Shown in pieces: positions 51,891-64,000 of a stretch of DNA of 64,000 bases. The first letter of the stretch is position 1, and every line of letters starts with the position of its first letter. The notes beneath the pieces were generated by a model, which was given only the letters and a program-made list of their open reading frames with translations, had not been told where the DNA came from and ran no database searches. The DNA is from Carposina sasakii. Lineage: Eukaryota > Arthropoda > Insecta > Lepidoptera > Carposinidae. The position numbers and the translations under genes were made by a program. The DNA lies in assembly GCA_014607495.2 (NCBI GenBank), contig CP053155.1, positions 14,446,001 through 14,510,000 of the forward strand, in the 5' to 3' direction.

Positions 51891-54800
51891 CTAATTAGTG
51901 ATATCAAATTAAATTCGAAGTTTTGTATATGTGATCAATGGTTAATGAACATCTTGACGTCTGCCGCATTTTAAATATCATATTATATGTCGTCGGCTTC
52001 TTTTCAAGGAAATATATACCTACATCTAATCTAGCAAGGGCGGACCAAGGAATTTGGGCACAAAGTATTTCACTACAGTTAGGTATGTTCTTGTGGAATC
52101 TCCACCAACAGTAAATACACAGGAATCTGTCTGGGGCAACACTTTGATTGGGCCATGTAATCTAGCAATATCCAGGTCAAATACAAAAAAAATTATAAAA
52201 AAATCCCTCAAAACATCATCATTTGCTAACAACAACAGCTAGAACCTACATTCACAAGACTCAGTTCAACTATTTTTAAATTACAAAACAATTATCAGCA
52301 TAACATTACATCATCATAATGATGATTTGTAACCCTCATCGACCGGATTCGAATCATTGATGATTGCTTAATCAATAATCACTGAAACTAATACTCACAT
52401 TGCTTATTGATAAGCGACAAGACAATAATTTTATTTAAATCGGTCTTAAAGTATTTTCTAGCACTGTTTTGGGCCTGAGAAAGAGAGAAAAAAGGGAGTG
52501 GTACAAGCGTCCATTTCAAAAGACCTTTACTGCAATCTAAAAACGTCAACATGAAAAAATCACCAACGATCAAAAATTCAAATTCAATGAATTTGAATGA
52601 ACAGATAATATGTCATATTTTTGGGCGAAGTACCTAAGCATCATGTTTTTTTTTCATTATCTGAAAAAAAGTAGGTAAGTGAAAGTAGCAAGTAGATATG
52701 ATACACAATACAAAATCAAAATGTAACACTACATGAACGACAAAAACATATTTGTACTCGTAGAAGCAAAATGGAGCCAATACATAACAGGCAAAGGCAC
52801 TGTTATGTGTCGCCGCTACCTACATAGTCATACGAAATTAAATATATTCCCTAATGCAATACAAAGCCACTTCGCAAAACCTGAAACCATTGAAATCAAT
52901 TAACATATTAAACAGTCTATAGCCAACTCGCAGGTTTATATTCAAACTATAGTAAACACGGTATGTAGTACAAAAACATCGCGGGAAACCTGCGCGTGCG
53001 CTGGTGCCATGCCGCGCATGGTACGCGGCTTACGGGGTAGAGTGAGGAGGGGGGAGGAGGCAAGGAACCACTTGTTACGAGATTTTAGAGTTCAATGCAG
53101 ATAATCTAGGACCTAGATTCTAGGTAATAGGTTTACTAGACGTACAAATGTAGGCGTTAGCAGTTTTTCGCACGACAAAATAGATAGTTAGAAACGATTA
53201 GATACTTAGAATAGATAGACCTTTAGAAACGATTAAAAGCAAGGCTGAATCAGGTATGAAACATGGTGTCATATTTACTAATGTCAAATCATTTATTGGA
53301 CATTAAGTTATTTGTCGATTGTGATATTTTTAATGTAAGTTAATTTCTTTCTCTCTGGCTTAATAAAATTATTGTGTCGCAGGCGCTCTCCCCCGCTCTC
53401 CTTGCTCTATATTTCTCATTAATCAGAGTAATTTTAACCAAATAATCCGATAGAAATATGGCGATACGAGTAGAAATAGGGCGTTAAATGAATCAATTAT
53501 GGAATTGATCTCATATACGACGCAATAATTAATCGAACCAATTATAGCAATCTTAAATAAGATTTCCGGAGAACATAGTTACTTATATTAAAATAATTAC
53601 AATAATATTTATATAAAATATTTCAATCTTTTCAAAGAAGAACATGTCCTTACACTGTACTAACCCCTATGCCCCGATGATATTTGTTTTACATTATTTA
53701 GGGCCACTTTTCACAGAATAAACTCAAAACATCAGCTTAGTACCAATATGTATTAGCCTATTTAGATATGACATCTTAAACAATAAAATACATAATGGAA
53801 AGCTACTGTATAATCTACGTAGAAAGCCGTGATATACACATTATTATGTCCCGAGAAACGGGCAGACAGAACAAACAGACGACAGATGTTATTGTGTCGG
53901 CAAGGAAGCTATAGCGTACTAGCAGATAGTACCTACCTATCTACAGGTCCACATGGTGGATTCTAAGGAAGCTCTGCGTCAGCAAAGGATATTACATTGA
54001 ATTATACCAATAATTGCAGTAATAAACCTACTAGTAAAGGTGGTGGAATAAAAGGATATCAAGCTGATAGTTCACTAGACCTAAGGAAAAATAAGAAAAA
54101 GTGGAAAACCCAATTGACGTTAGACGTCTTGTGACGGAACATTTTCTACTATGAAACTAAAGATTTCCACGAAATCGAGAAATTGTATTCCCAAGTAATT
54201 GAAGAAATCTCGTCGAACGACAATAAACAAAGTTAATTTCGTTTTGCTTCAAGGTTTATCCAAGAATTGGTGTAAAACGTAAGTTTCAACCTAATTCATA
54301 ACTTACGAAAGTAAAAAATGCTTGCGTTACCAATTTTGCAATGAAACAGAACTAGGTGCAAGATAAAGTAAAGCTAACTGCCAAATATGGAACGAAATGC
54401 TCCTTAAAGTAGCACCAGTACACTAAGATGTGTTTTATTTCCTGAGAAACACCTACACAGAAACATTTGTTACAATATGTAAATGAATAAAACATGGCGT
54501 CATCATCAGACATGTCTAGGTGTAGTTTAGAGCACTTCTTTTTAATAGACAAAAATAATAGATACAAAAACATTTGACCACCGTCTTAAGCATGGAAAGC
54601 GAAGATGCAGTCAACGTCATCAACATCGATACTCTCCCGCTTCCCTTTACCGCTTCCTTTGACTCCCTTCTTTTTGTGTGCCTTTACGCATTCGCCGTCA
54701 AATTAGGATGATCGAAGGTATATGTAGTCCCCGCTGCAGGAATCGAAGCCCTGAGGGAAGAGGTGGAAAAAAGTGGCAGAATACTCACTACAAAGGGAGA

Positions 54801-55675
54801 AGGCCTCCCTGCGTCAACGTAAGCAAACGGAAACGTAAAGGTTTTTTTATTAACAAGTAAGTAATAGACAATGACAAGACAAGACTGCGAAGTCACACAA
54901 AAATACCCTGTCGCCTACTGCCTCTCTAGTAATAATAGTACAGGTCAAACATGCAAAAAGATACTAGCACAGCGAAGTTATTTTTGAACCGAACAACTGT
55001 GACCGTGAAGTATTTGACCTTTTGTACATTGTATATAAACATTCTGGGTTTGCGTCGAAAGAGCAGTGGGTATGTAGAAACAGGCAAAAATTCAAAGCCA
55101 AATGCGAAATTAATTTAATAATAATAAGCTAAGCTAACATACCTAGAACTTTTCATAACATAAACTAGCTTTTAACTTGTCACTGATCATTTACATCTGG
55201 CCCGCGATGATAAACGTGATTGTGAGATCTCATTTGCGGTTCCGGCCAACCCATTTTTGGGAAAACTGCCGTGTGTAATGTAATGTAACGTGAGTTTTGT
55301 TTACCGTAGTACCTGTAGACTCTACTTACCGTCTCATAAATAATAATTAAGTACGTACTATCTATTTCTATTATTATAGTGATTTCATTAGCAGATAAAA
55401 TACCAGCCTATTTAAAATTATTTATTTTACGTAATAAAAAACTTAAGTTTTATTTTAACAACCTCAACATAATTTAAATATGAACTAGGACGACTAGCGG
55501 CGATAAATAACTAAGTGAGTACTTTGGAATAGTTATTGCACATACTCATTCGTTACTTTTCTATTAACAAATTATTATCTAGGTACGAGTACTATTCCTA
55601 TTACCTATTGCATCTATTTCCATTGTCTTCCTAAGTTGTTGTCCATCTGTGTACCTATGTGTAATTTTCAAATAA
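51891..55675. other. Intergenic or intronic DNA, no gene recognised
   Basis: AT-rich except 52980-53070 (GCGTGCGCTGGTGCCATGCC and a G-run). The small frames at 54678-54896 overlap on both strands and show no domain. Confidence 0.45.
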
Positions 55676-55760
55676 ATATATCGAGTGGTGAAAGGCTAGT
55701 TGGGATAAACGCCATTTATATATATGGCACTTATCCCAAATAGCCTTTCACCCCTCAATA
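55676..55760. mobile_element. 85 bp foldback MITE
   Basis: GGTGAAAGGCTAGTTGGGAT at the left, inverse ATCCCAAATAGCCTTTCACC at the right, around GCCATTTATATATATGGC. Flanked by TATAT and ATATA. Confidence 0.8.
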
Positions 55761-56224
55761 TATTCTAGGCAATCACAGCACTGGGCGGGCGGGCATATAC
55801 ATTAACTTGTATCTACAATGTAGCCGCAAACCAAAATGGCGAAACAAACTTGGTGCTCAAGGTTTGGTAGAATATAAAATTTGGTAGAAAGATAGACATA
55901 GACAAATCTTTGTTCAGTCGATCAAGTAAAGCAAAGTAGTAATGTCGTCATGACTTAAAAGAAGAAAACAATCTAAAAGATACACAGGAAACTACAGCTG
56001 AAAAAGCCATCAATTTTGATGGAGCCCCCATTAATCAGTTTCACTTTAAGATAATAGACTACAGAACTTCTATTAATGTGGAATGTGGCGAGACTAATTG
56101 GGGATATTAAACTGAAGCAGTACGGTATGCGGGGTTAGGGAACAACAGTGATTGACCCGTGACGTTTGAATACCAAGTTACTGTACGTAACCGGTTTGCT
56201 TTGTAAATGAATACAATCTATTTA

Positions 56225-56612
56225 GGGGCCGTCCATTAATCACGTGAGGCTTGAAAGGGGGGAAGGGTATGTAGTAAGATATCACGTGTATTTATTTTTT
56301 CATTATTTTTTCAAACCCGCGATTTTTTAATCGAAAAGCGGCGTGTACCTTGACTCGCCGTTGCTAGGCGTTGCCACCGACGACTCCCCGGCTCGGCACG
56401 CCAATCGTCAGTTATTCTGTTCTTTTCGCGCCGAATTATAATATGTACGAGTATTCTAAAATATTGTAAAAAATTTAACATTTTTTTGTAGATACTAAAA
56501 ATACACGTGATGTTGGGTGGGGGGTAGTCTTAAACCTCACCATGTATCACCAAGGGGGAGGGAGGGGTTAAAAAATGCTTTAAAAAAGATCACGTGATTA
56601 ATGGACGGCCCC
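56225..56612. mobile_element. Harbinger-like MITE (388 bp), TTA target duplication
   Basis: GGGGCCGTCCATTAATCACG at the left end and its exact inverse at the right (23 bp in all), flanked by TTA at 56222-56224 and 56613-56615. A 3 bp TTA duplication is typical of PIF/Harbinger transposases. No coding capacity. Confidence 0.88.
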
Positions 56613-56615
56613 TTA

Positions 56616-59039
56616 CCAAAACCTAAAGTAAGAACGCTAAGGCAATCAGTTTTTGGGGAAAATTATCAGGTCCAATTACAATAATCGATAGTGATCTGGG
56701 AAATCCAGAATTCTGATATCAAATACATAGATGAATAAGGCAACTGTTTCAGTATAAAGATGAGGTCGATTTTTTTTTGTCTGGTAACAAAAGATCTTCT
56801 AAGAATTAGTTACTTGGAGATTAACTCTTAAAATAGGGTTGTCTCTATCCTGGAGATGTCGCTCTACCCTCCCTGGTTAGGTACCACTGGCTTCTACGAT
56901 GGAAAAAATTCTGCCGTCAAAGTTCGTTGTAATTAAGTTTAGCCTGTTTAGAATATAAATTCTCCTATCTATCGATCAGCAACTTTCTGACTCTACATCA
57001 AATTGTCAGAGAAATGTCTATTGTAAAGAGGCTCAACTTTCGACTTGATCCGTAACAAAATACGATTCGACACGCGTCTTTGCATCACGTGGATTGAAAT
57101 TGCGTCAATCAAACAAATATTTTATAACACAATGACGATTGACGTCACATATTTAACATTTTATCTGAAGGCATCAGAGCACATCCGATACTCTGATACA
57201 CGACCGAGTTCTAGAAATGGGGAAGCTACCTATAGAACTTCAGGATCATAAATGAGACCATATAGCCACGTTAGCACAGCAGGAACAGATGTAAATGATA
57301 GTTAACAAACTGCTAGCTAATATTGCATTTTATTTACGTATTCGTTACGCTATTTTATTGGGTCGTAAACGTAACTCGTCATGTATGATGCTTGGATTGG
57401 CTAGAGAAAGAGACGACGTAATAAAAGTAATACATAAAGAGTAACAAGGCATCAGTAAATTGGATCATGTTTCATCAAGACTTACAACAGGCAACTTCAG
57501 TATTCAGTAAACTTATTAGAAGCTAATAAGAACATTGGAGCATAATAAAATAAAATACTATGGGTAGGTAAACAGTTACGTGGTTTTTTTACATACGTAA
57601 CTTAAGTACAGTTTAACTTGGCTGTTCCGCCAGAACGTCAAACAAACGGATATCCATAATGACTATCTCAATGATACCAGTGATGATAGAATTATGATGA
57701 GACTCATTTGTGAACTCATTCAAGCAGAACACTGTAACAGTTTACACTACAGTGCAGGCTACAGCTCCAAACAATTTAAATTATTCAAATTGCTTAACAA
57801 AATATGCTCACGCGCAATAACCAAACATTCGTTGCGCTTCGGGTATCAATATCTAATATGGATTCAAAACACGCCCGTCTGCCCATCCATCGTCGCGATC
57901 CAAACATTCCATTGTAACGTGACCTTCTAAATATTGCTGCACACAAACTGCGTGGGACTTATGCCGAATCCGTTCCGTTGATTGGCCATTCGTTTGTTGA
58001 ATTTGCAGAATGTATCGACAAAATGAAAACAGTTCAAAGCTATGTGAAAACTGTTACAACAACAATTCTAATGAAATTTACAAAAAGAGCTGTTACAACA
58101 ATTCTCTCGAAATTAACTAACGCTTTTTCACAGAATGATGTAGAAAGTACACATATCTATCGGACCCTGCTTCAAAAGAAACTAAAATCATAAGCAATTC
58201 ATTTCTCATTCGGTTTAAATCACGATTTCACGATTCGATCTTATCAATTTCAATCACAACTTAATCAGCTCAATTTCAAAGCGCTCATTGCTCTCGCGCA
58301 GCACTTTATAATGCATTATTAAATCTGTAGATATAGCGACACTAGTTATTTCAATCCTACCACAATTTGTAGTGTACAAAAAATGTACTTAACCTATAAC
58401 CTAAGGATAATTTACCTTGGAATATATACTCCTGCCCCCTTCGCACCTCCTCACACGTGTACATTATGTGAGTACTGACAGATTGAACAAATTTATGGAA
58501 ACGTGAGTAGGAGTTAAAGTTATGTTATGAGAAGGGATTTAGGCGATCTATTTTTCGACACTTTTGCATCAGAAGAAACTTTTAAAGGAGACTAAGAAAC
58601 AGCTAAGTAATCATGAAATCAACAATCATTAGTAAATCGATGGTCCGTCTGATTTTTCACAGTATAAGAACCCGCACTACGTCGTAAAATGTGTTGTGGC
58701 AGCAAACTTAACTAAAGGAGTTATTAAGGCTGCAATCAGCTGGGATACCCACGTGAAGACCGATATGCCCCAGTTATTCTAACACGAGGAATCCACTTCA
58801 GCTTTCTCATGTTGAAGCAGTTAAATGGATTACATGTAAGTACCTTAACTTTCTACTGAATATTGTTCGGTTCAATGGTTATTCGTTTGCGATGATGTTA
58901 TTAAGTAATCCAATCGGCTGGTGTTGATGTACTCGTAAGTGAAGTTCAAACGCGAAGATGGAAACGAGTTTATTGACCCAGGGCGGTAAAGATAAATAAA
59001 TTTGTCACAGTGATTTCTTTAATGGTTATCCTGTCCTAC
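56616..59039. other. Intergenic or intronic DNA, no gene recognised
   Basis: The frames at 57045-57251, 57694-57930 and 57978-58193 (plus) have no recognisable domain. The last includes a loosely repeated KTVTTTILMKFTKRAVTTIL block. Not accepted as genes. Confidence 0.45.
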
Positions 59040-59240
59040 TTAACATTATAAGTATGGATGGATGTTTGTTACTCTTTCACGTAAAAACGGCTGTAGCGAT
59101 TTTAATAAAATTTGGTATGGAGTTAGCTGACACCCTGGATTAACACATAGACTACTTTTTATCCCGAGAAAATATCTTTATCCTGGATAATGTCGACATT
59201 TTGTTTTTTCAGCAGTCCACACGAAGTCGCGGGCGTCGAC
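59040..59240 (+). repeat. Diverged Helitron-like 3' fragment
   Basis: GGATGTTTGTTACTCTTTCAC, GACACCCTGGATTAACACAT, CTACTTTTTATCCCG and GAAGTCGCGGGCGTCGAC. The end matches the Helitron 3' GGAGTCGCGGGCGTCC but lacks CTAG. Confidence 0.6.
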
Positions 59241-61984
59241 GATAAAATTGAGAAGAGAGATAGCAGAATCGTTTCTCAATCAAGAATTATAGATAGATGC
59301 AGGAAATGAGCAGATGGACAGATGATTTAAGCAGCTTCCAAACATCTATGCTTGTGACTATACAGCCCGATTTTGGAGCGAAATACAGACAGACACGTTG
59401 CAAGAAAAGGGACCTGTATGAATTTGAAAAATGTTAAAATCGTGACGCAAAGGGCATCTTTCAAGACAATTGCAGGGAGGTTCCCAGATTAGCTAGTCAC
59501 GTAGTCACGTAATTTGACAGACCCCATTATCCCCACCCCATTATACGCAACACCATGTCAAGTTGACGAATGAACGGAGATTTCGCAATAAGTTTGCTAA
59601 CCTCCGGTTCCACTTTGAGATGACACCACGAGAAGACTTCTCAAGCAGATTTTGGTAAATAAATAAATAAAGCATCTTTAGACATGGCTTTAGAGCGCTA
59701 CTAATTATATTAATAATAATTCTGTTTAGGAACCTCTAAGTTTTAGATTTCGTCGTGAGAATAGGGACGCAAAGTAAGATGGATGTCGGGGTGGAGCCAC
59801 TGTTTATGCAAGTGTATTATTTATTAGTACAATATTTAAGGTTTCGTTACTCAAATGCGTTGTTAAAAATATCGTTGTCTCTCCATATGAAGCGTGAGAA
59901 ACAGCAAGGTCTGACGCAAGCAAACGTGATTGAGGACAATCACACCTAGCGCTCTTATCACCGAGGGACAAGGTCGATATTGATTGTGTGATTGATGACG
60001 TGAAGAGGAAAATTGGATTGTTGCTAATTGAATTAGTTTAGGTATACAGTAATCTTTTACAGTCAATGTCTAAAAATAATCAGGGTATGAAGTTAAGAGC
60101 TTGACAATCGACTCGTGATGTGAAACAGAACTAAAACTGATATTGTTGGCAAATTTGCATTTTGTAGATCATGGAAAAAGCGTTTTCAGCAGGACTTTTT
60201 CGCAATGTAGATGTAATGTTCGCACCTGGCTACAAACAGAATTAAAAAAATATTTTCTTTTTTAAATTGATATCATTGTCTACTTCATTATAGCATGTTG
60301 TAAAAGTAATTAAACTTTCACTACCTACCGTATTATCTAAGACGGTCGAGGATAATTATTAAAGTAATTACAGAGCCCAATTATTTCACAAAACAAAAGT
60401 AATTTGCTGATGTTTTTATAATGACCAGGAACCCGATACTTTATAAAATAATACAAACAGATGTTTCAAGAAACACAAGCTTGCTTAGGTTTTTCAGAAA
60501 AGTTAAGACCTTAGGGAAAAGCATTTCTACAAGGCATGCATGAAAATGACTCTCGTTTGCAATTTTAGAATGCCACAGGGATAATTTGTAAGGCATATAT
60601 TAAAGGGTACAGCGAACTTTAGAATATTCCTTTTGTTCTCTGATTCTATCTGATGGTAGGTATGTGAAAATATCACATAAGTACTTACATAAAAAAATAT
60701 GAAGGTCATACATATAAGCAATTTTAGCGATCAGTGAGAGCAATTACAAGTGCCTACTTTTACTTTAGATTATTTTAAATATCAAGGTTAGTTAGACTAC
60801 CGCCTGGAAAAAATAAGTACGAACAAACTGAAAGAAACTCTCCAACTAAAGCCTTTTGTTAGTCAATATGTCCTAAGTATCTATCTACAAGCTACAGGGG
60901 AACTAGTTCTGAACTACTACATGTACCTACTATAAGGTGTAGTTTAAAAAGTTATATAGCTACACCGAAATTAGTAATAATTACTAAGTAGAAAATACAT
61001 GTGTTCAACGCGAAACGAACTTAGGGAAATCTCGTGCCAAGCAACGTAACATACATAGGTACACACTTTCACTTGCTCTCGTAAAATTGGATTTTCCTAT
61101 AATAATATGGTTTTGTTTGTATTCCAGACAATCACTTAGTTCCTCCACCTCATACTCCTACATACTACATAGAGCAAACCAATTTCCGTAAGTCAAACAA
61201 CGAACCCTATTCTACATATTACTTTCCTGCAAATTGAATTCCAAAAAAGCTCTAAATGTCAGCGGATCACGCGCTACAATTTCCTGAAAAATATCGCTGT
61301 CCACGAAGAAGATACAAAAGGAGATGATCTGTGTTAGAAATATTGTCGCCGTAGACTATGGTGGCAAGTAAATGTTGGCCAGTGGTTGGTTCCGATTGCA
61401 CATCAGCATTATTTATCATTACTATCTGCAGTTTCCTGTACCCACTGCTGCGTAGAGACCTCCTCTTTAGTACACATAAAGCGGTCCTGCCCCAGCATCA
61501 TCAACCGGTGACCAGGGAAGTTGGAAATATCGTCCAGCGGGCGCTAGTCTGGTTTGGTCCCATAGCCACTCTTTCGTCAACACATTAGTCATCTTCCGTC
61601 TTATGATTGAGTATTGAGTACTGGACAAATGTGCTGCTAGGCTTTACCCTTGCGACGAGCTTCCTTTTATTTGTGCCTCAGGGAAGATTTAAATTTAGAC
61701 TATTTAGAAAATTCCGTGACCTATTTGTATCTCCCACCCACAGAGAATAAATAAATCACATAAATTCGCGTGAAGGAAAGAAAGACCAAATCTATTTTGA
61801 GCTCTCAACATGGCAAAATCTCTGTAAGCTTCTGCTTTAGCTTCGATTTAGCATCGTCATAGCTGATGAAACGTCAGCAACATATAATATTTATAAACAT
61901 ACAGACAATCACGTGTTTCTTTGCTGTAGTAGTCCCAGAGACGACGCAGTGGGCTACCTAGAGTACGTTTCATCGAGTAGTACC
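59241..61984. other. Intergenic or intronic DNA, no gene recognised
   Basis: No repeat, RNA gene or coding exon supported. The 76-codon frame at 61358-61588 (plus) has hydrophobic stretches but no known domain. Confidence 0.4.
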
Positions 61985-62090
61985 TTTGGATGACGGTGCT
62001 AGTTACTTTGTATGTGTGTGACCTGTAACTTCTGTACGGCTGTGCCTAACTGCATACGAAAAATGTTAGTTCGGAAATTAGGCATAGGAG
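61985..62090 (-). repeat. Short dispersed repeat R85, copy 2
   Basis: GATGACGGTGCTAGTTACTT at the left, AAAAATGTTAGTTCGGAAAT at the right: the reversed form of 25776-25866. Confidence 0.55.
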
Positions 62091-62289
62091 TTATTCTATG
62101 TAATCCAACGGACTGTACCTTCTGAGCGATATCTATAGATAGAAACAATTCTTTAGAGAGACTCCGAGTCTAGCTAGCCATTAGACAAGAATCGTCGCAC
62201 TCTTTTACATACTACATTTACATACTCGTAGTACTTAGGTATAAATTTGGCGGTGTTCCGGAAATATTAAATTATCTCTTCTATTTATG

Positions 62290-62450
62290 CAAGAGTACCC
62301 TAAACCGACGAGCATGCATGAAGAATATCATGAAAGTAGATGAAGCGAAAGAGGTGTGTCAGGATCGTAGCAAATGGAGATTCGTGATCTCTGCATACCC
62401 CTCCGGGAAAGAGGCGTGATTTTTATGTATGTACGAGTATGTATTTATGC
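62290..62450 (+). repeat. Second type of RTE-like 3' tail, copy 3
   Basis: GTACCCTAAACCGACGAGC, AGAATATCATGAAAGTAGATG and GAGATTCGTGATCTCTGCA. The frame reads [19 protein letters not shown]. Confidence 0.6.
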
Positions 62451-62568
62451 AAAGAAGCCCGCCCAAGACCTATATTCACAATCCCACATAGCTGACGTCA
62501 CACGCGTAGTTTTTACGCAAATTAAAAGTAAACAGGAAAGGTTAACTTTTCTATCAGACATAACTAGT

Positions 62569-62600
62569 GCGTTTACCAAAATACATATTTTGGTAAACGC
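62569..62600. repeat. Perfect 32 bp inverted repeat (15 bp arms, 2 bp spacer)
   Basis: GCGTTTACCAAAATA, CA, then its exact inverse. Further out CAGGAAAGG (62532) pairs with CCTTTCCTTTG, giving a larger loose fold. Flanked by R85 copies. Confidence 0.85.
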
Positions 62601-62612
62601 TTTCCTTTCCTT

Positions 62613-62870
62613 TGAACAGTGACGCTAGTTGCTACGTGTTTGACTTCTAATCTTTGTAACTACATACAAAAGGACGTTAGTTCCAAAATCGAAAAGGGAA
62701 AATATTCTATGAAACGGTCTCATTACTTTAGCAGATTGTCCTGTCTCTGAGAGGAAGTCTATTTACCTATATATGTATATGCTAGAGTCCGTTCGGAACT
62801 AACATTTTTGTACACAGAAAATGTGGTCATACACATACTATAGTAACTAGCGTCATCATACAAAAGAACT
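62613..62870. repeat. R85 repeats, inverted pair
   Basis: 62613-62685 (minus, GTGACGCTAGTTGCTACGTG to GGACGTTAGTTCC) and 62788-62870 (plus, CGGAACTAACATTTTTGTAC to AGTAACTAGCGTCATCATAC) are inverse copies about 100 bp apart. Confidence 0.55.
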
Positions 62871-63284
62871 TTACGGTAAAACGCCCTCTAGGAATCTTGT
62901 AAACACAGGCCACATAAGTGAGAGTTAAAAGCATTTTCCCAGCCAACATACAATATTTTAATATTATAGTGGAACATACCGTGGTAATAATATTATACAC
63001 ATAGTCCGTATAAGTACTTAGATATTTCCATGACCGGCAAAAGATTTATTTCGCAACCGCCATCCATTCAAAGGTCATCATTCATAGGCCGAAGGGCAAA
63101 GGTAAAAGCTTTCCATTACTGTCCCATTGCTATAAAAGGTCTCTCCACGGGACACTTTCACAGAAAACATAATACCTACTAGAAGAAGCATTAGTAATGT
63201 ATTATAGTAGTAAAACTATATGAAAATTGTGCTGAGGGATTCGGCTTTGTTTACCGAGATTTGAGAGAGGATGAAAAAATAACG

Positions 63285-63345
63285 TTGCCAATAATGTAAT
63301 TCAAAAAGAGATGGTAAAATTCGTTATCCGAGTAATTGACCCGGT
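63285..63345 (+). pseudogene. RTE-type fragment broken by a SINE
   Basis: AATAACGTTGCCAATAATG and AAAGAGATGGTAAAATTCGT to GTAATTGACCCGGTA match the start of the RTE piece at 11250-11330, then similarity stops exactly where the SINE begins. Confidence 0.75.
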
Positions 63346-63455
63346 ACGAGTAGCTCAGTTGGTGAGCTCTGCACGGAATGCAAAGGTCGTGGGTTCGAGA
63401 CCCACTCGGGTGAAGAATTTTTTCATTTCTTTATTGATAATTTTATAATATATGA
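63346..63455 (+). mobile_element. tRNA-headed SINE, plus copy
   Basis: GAGTAGCTCAGTTGGTGAGC is an A-box/D-arm-like block and GGTCGTGGGTTCGAGACCC a B-box/T-arm, spaced as in a tRNA. The tail is GAATTTTTTCATTTCTTTAT, shared with 31195-31238 and 51467-51545. The 5' acceptor strand is missing its partner, so it is a tRNA-derived SINE, not a tRNA gene. Confidence 0.78.
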
Positions 63456-63550
63456 AAATAGTAAAATAAAATATATATACATACACGACCTCATTACAGA
63501 GAGATAGGGCAGAAATGTAGTTAAAATATAATTTTAACTAAGTATGACGT

Positions 63551-64000
63551 CAGGGTTTCTCAAAGTGGGGTTCGTGAACCCCTAGGGGTACGCCGTTAGA
63601 CGGTAGGGGGTTCGCTGAAAGATTTACGAAATGGTGGCTGGTTGGCTGTCAAGCGTGTGCGGTTCGCTATCCGATGAATTGAGAAGGTGATTTCCAGATA
63701 TTGACAAATCTGAAAGCTGGATTCGAAACCCATTTATCACAACTGAGAGCATAAATCCTAGTTTGACTATTAAGCAACAGGAGTCCATAATAGAAATGTG
63801 TGCTGCTGATGAAAGTCTTCAAGCTGAATTCAAACTCATGTCCTTAATTGATTTTTGGGCAGGTAGACTGAATAAATATCCTGAACTTTCTCGAAAAGCG
63901 GTAAATTTCCTTGTCCTTCCAAATCGACTTGTTGCTGAATCAGAATTAAGATTAAAGCTGTCTAAAATTACTCTTCAAATTGATTCAATTTGCGCCGGGA
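63551..64000 (+). pseudogene. hAT transposon end with decayed transposase C-terminus
   Basis: CAGGGTTTCTCAAAGTGGGG at 63551 resembles a hAT terminus (YARNG-like) followed by a GGGGTTC-GT-GAACCCC hairpin. From 63691 the frame reads FPDIDKSESWIRNPFI, then AEFKLMSLIDFWAGRLNKYP, ELSRKAVNFLV and SELRLKLSKI. This is like the dimerisation/C-terminal region of ZBED5/SCAND3-type hAT transposases. TGA at 63688 interrupts the frame, and the CEAGFS-type block expected after the NFL stretch is missing or eroded. The terminus lies only about 110 bp from this C-terminal part, so most of the transposase is deleted or lies in a different arrangement. The feature runs off the window. Confidence 0.78.

Noticed and set aside
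57694..58193. Two frames on the plus strand as a possible gene
   Set aside because: No domain, no splice-consistent join and ordinary AT-rich composition.
63346..63420. Functional tRNA gene
   Set aside because: A- and B-box-like blocks are present, but acceptor strands do not pair and the tail is shared with other SINE copies.

Overview
This window is AT-rich insect DNA, most probably from a moth or butterfly. The evidence is the dense mix of short, TE-derived sequences typical of Lepidoptera: Helitrons ending in CTAG with the GGGCGTCC tail, RTE-type tails ending in YVQQWTS and ATGATG, foldback MITEs, tRNA-headed SINEs and jockey/CR1-like retrotransposons. Introns split the one host gene, and nothing bacterial was seen. 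Species cannot be named from sequence alone.

Layout. 1-10 kb: repeats, an RTE reverse transcriptase remnant (1340-1681) and a 5'-truncated endonuclease/reverse transcriptase retrotransposon on the minus strand (about 6855-9732). 11.3-19.45 kb: two head-to-tail copies of a 4.1 kb unit, each carrying an RTE tail, a TA-target MITE, a 116 bp foldback and a 186 bp hAT-like MITE full of ATCGAT motifs. The two TA-target MITEs sit at different sites and in opposite orientations, so each copy shows the empty site of the other. 19.55-24.27 kb: an apparently full-length two-ORF non-LTR retrotransposon (minus strand), both ORFs open. 24.3-32.7 kb: no host gene, many foldbacks, SINEs, a Helitron and two TA-target MITEs.

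32.76-47.82 kb (minus strand): the only host gene recognised. It encodes the C-terminal part of a TBC1D12/TBC1D14-type Rab GTPase-activating protein. Six coding exons were joined by consistent splice sites and phases: 47558-47815, 37643-37849, 36126-36747, 34330-34458, 33495-33687 and 32761-32966. The 5' exons were not found and probably lie beyond 47.8 kb. Its introns hold Helitrons (one with a 127 bp tandem array), a 613 bp inverted repeat, a long-TIR element with TTTCATGAAA palindromes and a short (CCTAA)n tract, and a small tandem array of copies of an exon end plus its splice donor.

47.8-64 kb: no convincing coding exon. It contains MITEs (a 260 bp foldback and a Harbinger-like MITE with TTA target duplication), SINEs, RTE tails, perfect palindromes and, at the right edge, the end of a hAT element with a decayed transposase C-terminus running off the window.

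The two large retrotransposons encode endonuclease and reverse transcriptase, the enzymes used for target-primed reverse transcription. The MITEs, SINEs and truncated Helitrons are non-autonomous and would depend on enzymes encoded elsewhere. No link between the mobile elements and the TBC gene is evident beyond insertion in or beside it.
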